Source: Acidobacteriota bacterium (GTDB taxonomy: Bacteria > Acidobacteriota > Terriglobia > Bryobacterales > Bryobacteraceae). From it: DNA of 6,190 bases. Positions 5,477-6,190 of this stretch are shown here, one piece after another. The notes beneath the pieces were generated by a model, which made no database searches, was not told where the DNA came from, and saw only the letters and a program-made list of their open reading frames with translations. The DNA lies in assembly GCA_023380575.1 (NCBI GenBank), contig JAMCRM010000296.1:1-6190 (forward strand), given 5' to 3'. Every line of letters begins with the position of its first letter. Position 1 is the stretch's first letter. The position numbers and the translations under genes were made by a program.

Positions 5477-6190
5477 TTAGCCGTCGGAGACGGAATTGAA
5501 ATCGATGGAAAGTGCTTGCGCGGCGCCCATCGGCGTGACCTCTTTGCGGGCGACTACCGCGCTGGGCAGCGCCTCAGAAGCAAGGGCCGCACCAATGATC
5601 CGCTGCGAACGCAACTCGACCAGCAGGGTTCGGTAAAGCCGCTGGCTCTCTTGGACGCTGAAGTTCGCGCTGCGGGTCTCGATTGAAGCCAACAACAGGT
5701 TATGCGGATCGTACCCGAGTGGAGTAGCCTTCAGGCGTTCCAGGCTTCCGGCCAGCAGAACAGCGCCGGCCAGCATCACCAGCGCACAGGCAACCTGAAC
5801 CACTACAACCGCATCCCGTAAATCAAATACGTGCCTTCCTTTCAAAGCGCTCACCAGGTCCGGGCGCGTGGCACGCAGGGCGGGCACCGCGCTGACCAGA
5901 ATTCCGGTCGCGAGCCCTGCGGCTCCGCAGAACGCCAGCACGTGCGGGTTCGGGTTGAGATTATGCAGCGTGAGGGGCACGACGAAGATCAGTCCCAAAG
6001 AACCTACCCATCGCGCCAGCCACAGCGAAAGCGGCAGGCCCAGCAGAACGGCTCCTACCGACAGCACCACGCCTTCGACCAGAAACTGCTGAAGAATCCG
6101 TCCCGGCGATGCTCCAATCGCCAACCGGGTGCTGACTTCCTTCTCGCGGGCCGTGGTCCGGGCCAGCAGCAGGTTCGCCATGTTGAAACA
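5477..6190 (-). CDS. FtsX/MacB-type ABC transporter permease (ADOP family), partial and apparently truncated
   Basis: The frame enters from the right edge (reading C-F-N before the Met at 6181, which is internal) and gives 237 residues. It opens inside an FtsX domain: NMANLLLART, then the coupling-helix-like REKEVSTRLAIGASPGRI, hydrophobic segments around EGVVLSVGAVLLGLPLSLWL and LAFCGAAGLATGILVSAVPA, then ATRPDLVSALKG. This is followed by a new membrane segment (VVVVQVACALVMLAGAVLLA) and the start of a second periplasmic MacB-type domain. That order, FtsX then a second MacB/FtsX half, is the pattern of the duplicated orphan permeases of Acidobacteriota, usually about 800 residues. Here the protein stops at DFNSVSDG, where relatives continue with Y-F and a G-I-x-L-L-x-G-R motif, so the last 250-300 residues, including the second FtsX domain, are missing. 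It is either a decaying gene or the product of a deletion. It probably no longer works as a complete permease. Confidence 0.82.
   Translation of the reverse strand, partial: CFNMANLLLARTTAREKEVSTRLAIGASPGRILQQFLVEGVVLSVGAVLLGLPLSLWLARWVGSLGLIFVVPLTLHNLNPNPHVLAFCGAAGLATGILVSAVPALRATRPDLVSALKGRHVFDLRDAVVVVQVACALVMLAGAVLLAGSLERLKATPLGYDPHNLLLASIETRSANFSVQESQRLYRTLLVELRSQRIIGAALASEALPSAVVARKEVTPMGAAQALSIDFNSVSDG

Noticed and set aside
6181..6181. Met at 6181 as the true start of the permease gene
   Set aside because: The frame stays open to the window edge, and the NMANLLLAR stretch is an internal FtsX motif normally preceded by hundreds of residues.

Overview
The window looks like chromosomal DNA from a GC-rich member of the Acidobacteriota, plausibly the Bryobacterales/Solibacter group. 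The main pointer is the partial gene at the right edge. It encodes an FtsX/MacB-type permease of the duplicated orphan permease kind that is greatly expanded in that phylum. The signal-peptide OmpA protein indicates a Gram-negative envelope. The taxonomic call is inference; no rRNA or marker gene is present.

Layout. (1) Positions 1-905, plus strand: the last codons of an unidentified gene overlap by ATGA with a CHAD-domain gene. That gene ends in a TAATG overlap with a second CHAD gene. Together the two make one complete CHAD domain, cut between its two pseudo-symmetric halves. (2) 906-1070: an intergenic region with a small hairpin, a plausible sigma-70 promoter and a strong ribosome binding site for the next gene. 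(3) 1071-2147, plus: an exported protein with a beta-sandwich-like middle region and a C-terminal OmpA peptidoglycan-binding domain. (4) 2224-2793, plus: a six-helix HdeD/DUF308 membrane protein. (5) 2797-4097, minus: a short-chain dehydrogenase followed by shikimate kinase (aroK), overlapping by 16 bases. They converge on the HdeD gene with only 3 bases between stop codons. (6) 4098-4132: a 35-base divergent gap. (7) 4133-5448, plus: a stand-alone Lon-substrate-binding-domain protein and a HAD phosphatase, 2 bases apart. (8) 5477-6190, minus: the 3' part of an ABC-type permease gene that enters from the right edge and stops early, inside its second half.

How the genes fit together. The window is mostly housekeeping and envelope genes in short, tightly packed operons. 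aroK supplies a shikimate-pathway step. The OmpA and HdeD proteins belong to the envelope. CHAD proteins are known to bind polyphosphate, so the left operon may concern polyphosphate, though its upstream partner is outside the window. I see no tRNA, rRNA, CRISPR array, insertion sequence or phage genes. The observations most worth a second look are the split CHAD domain and the truncated permease. I do not see a clear new multi-gene system.
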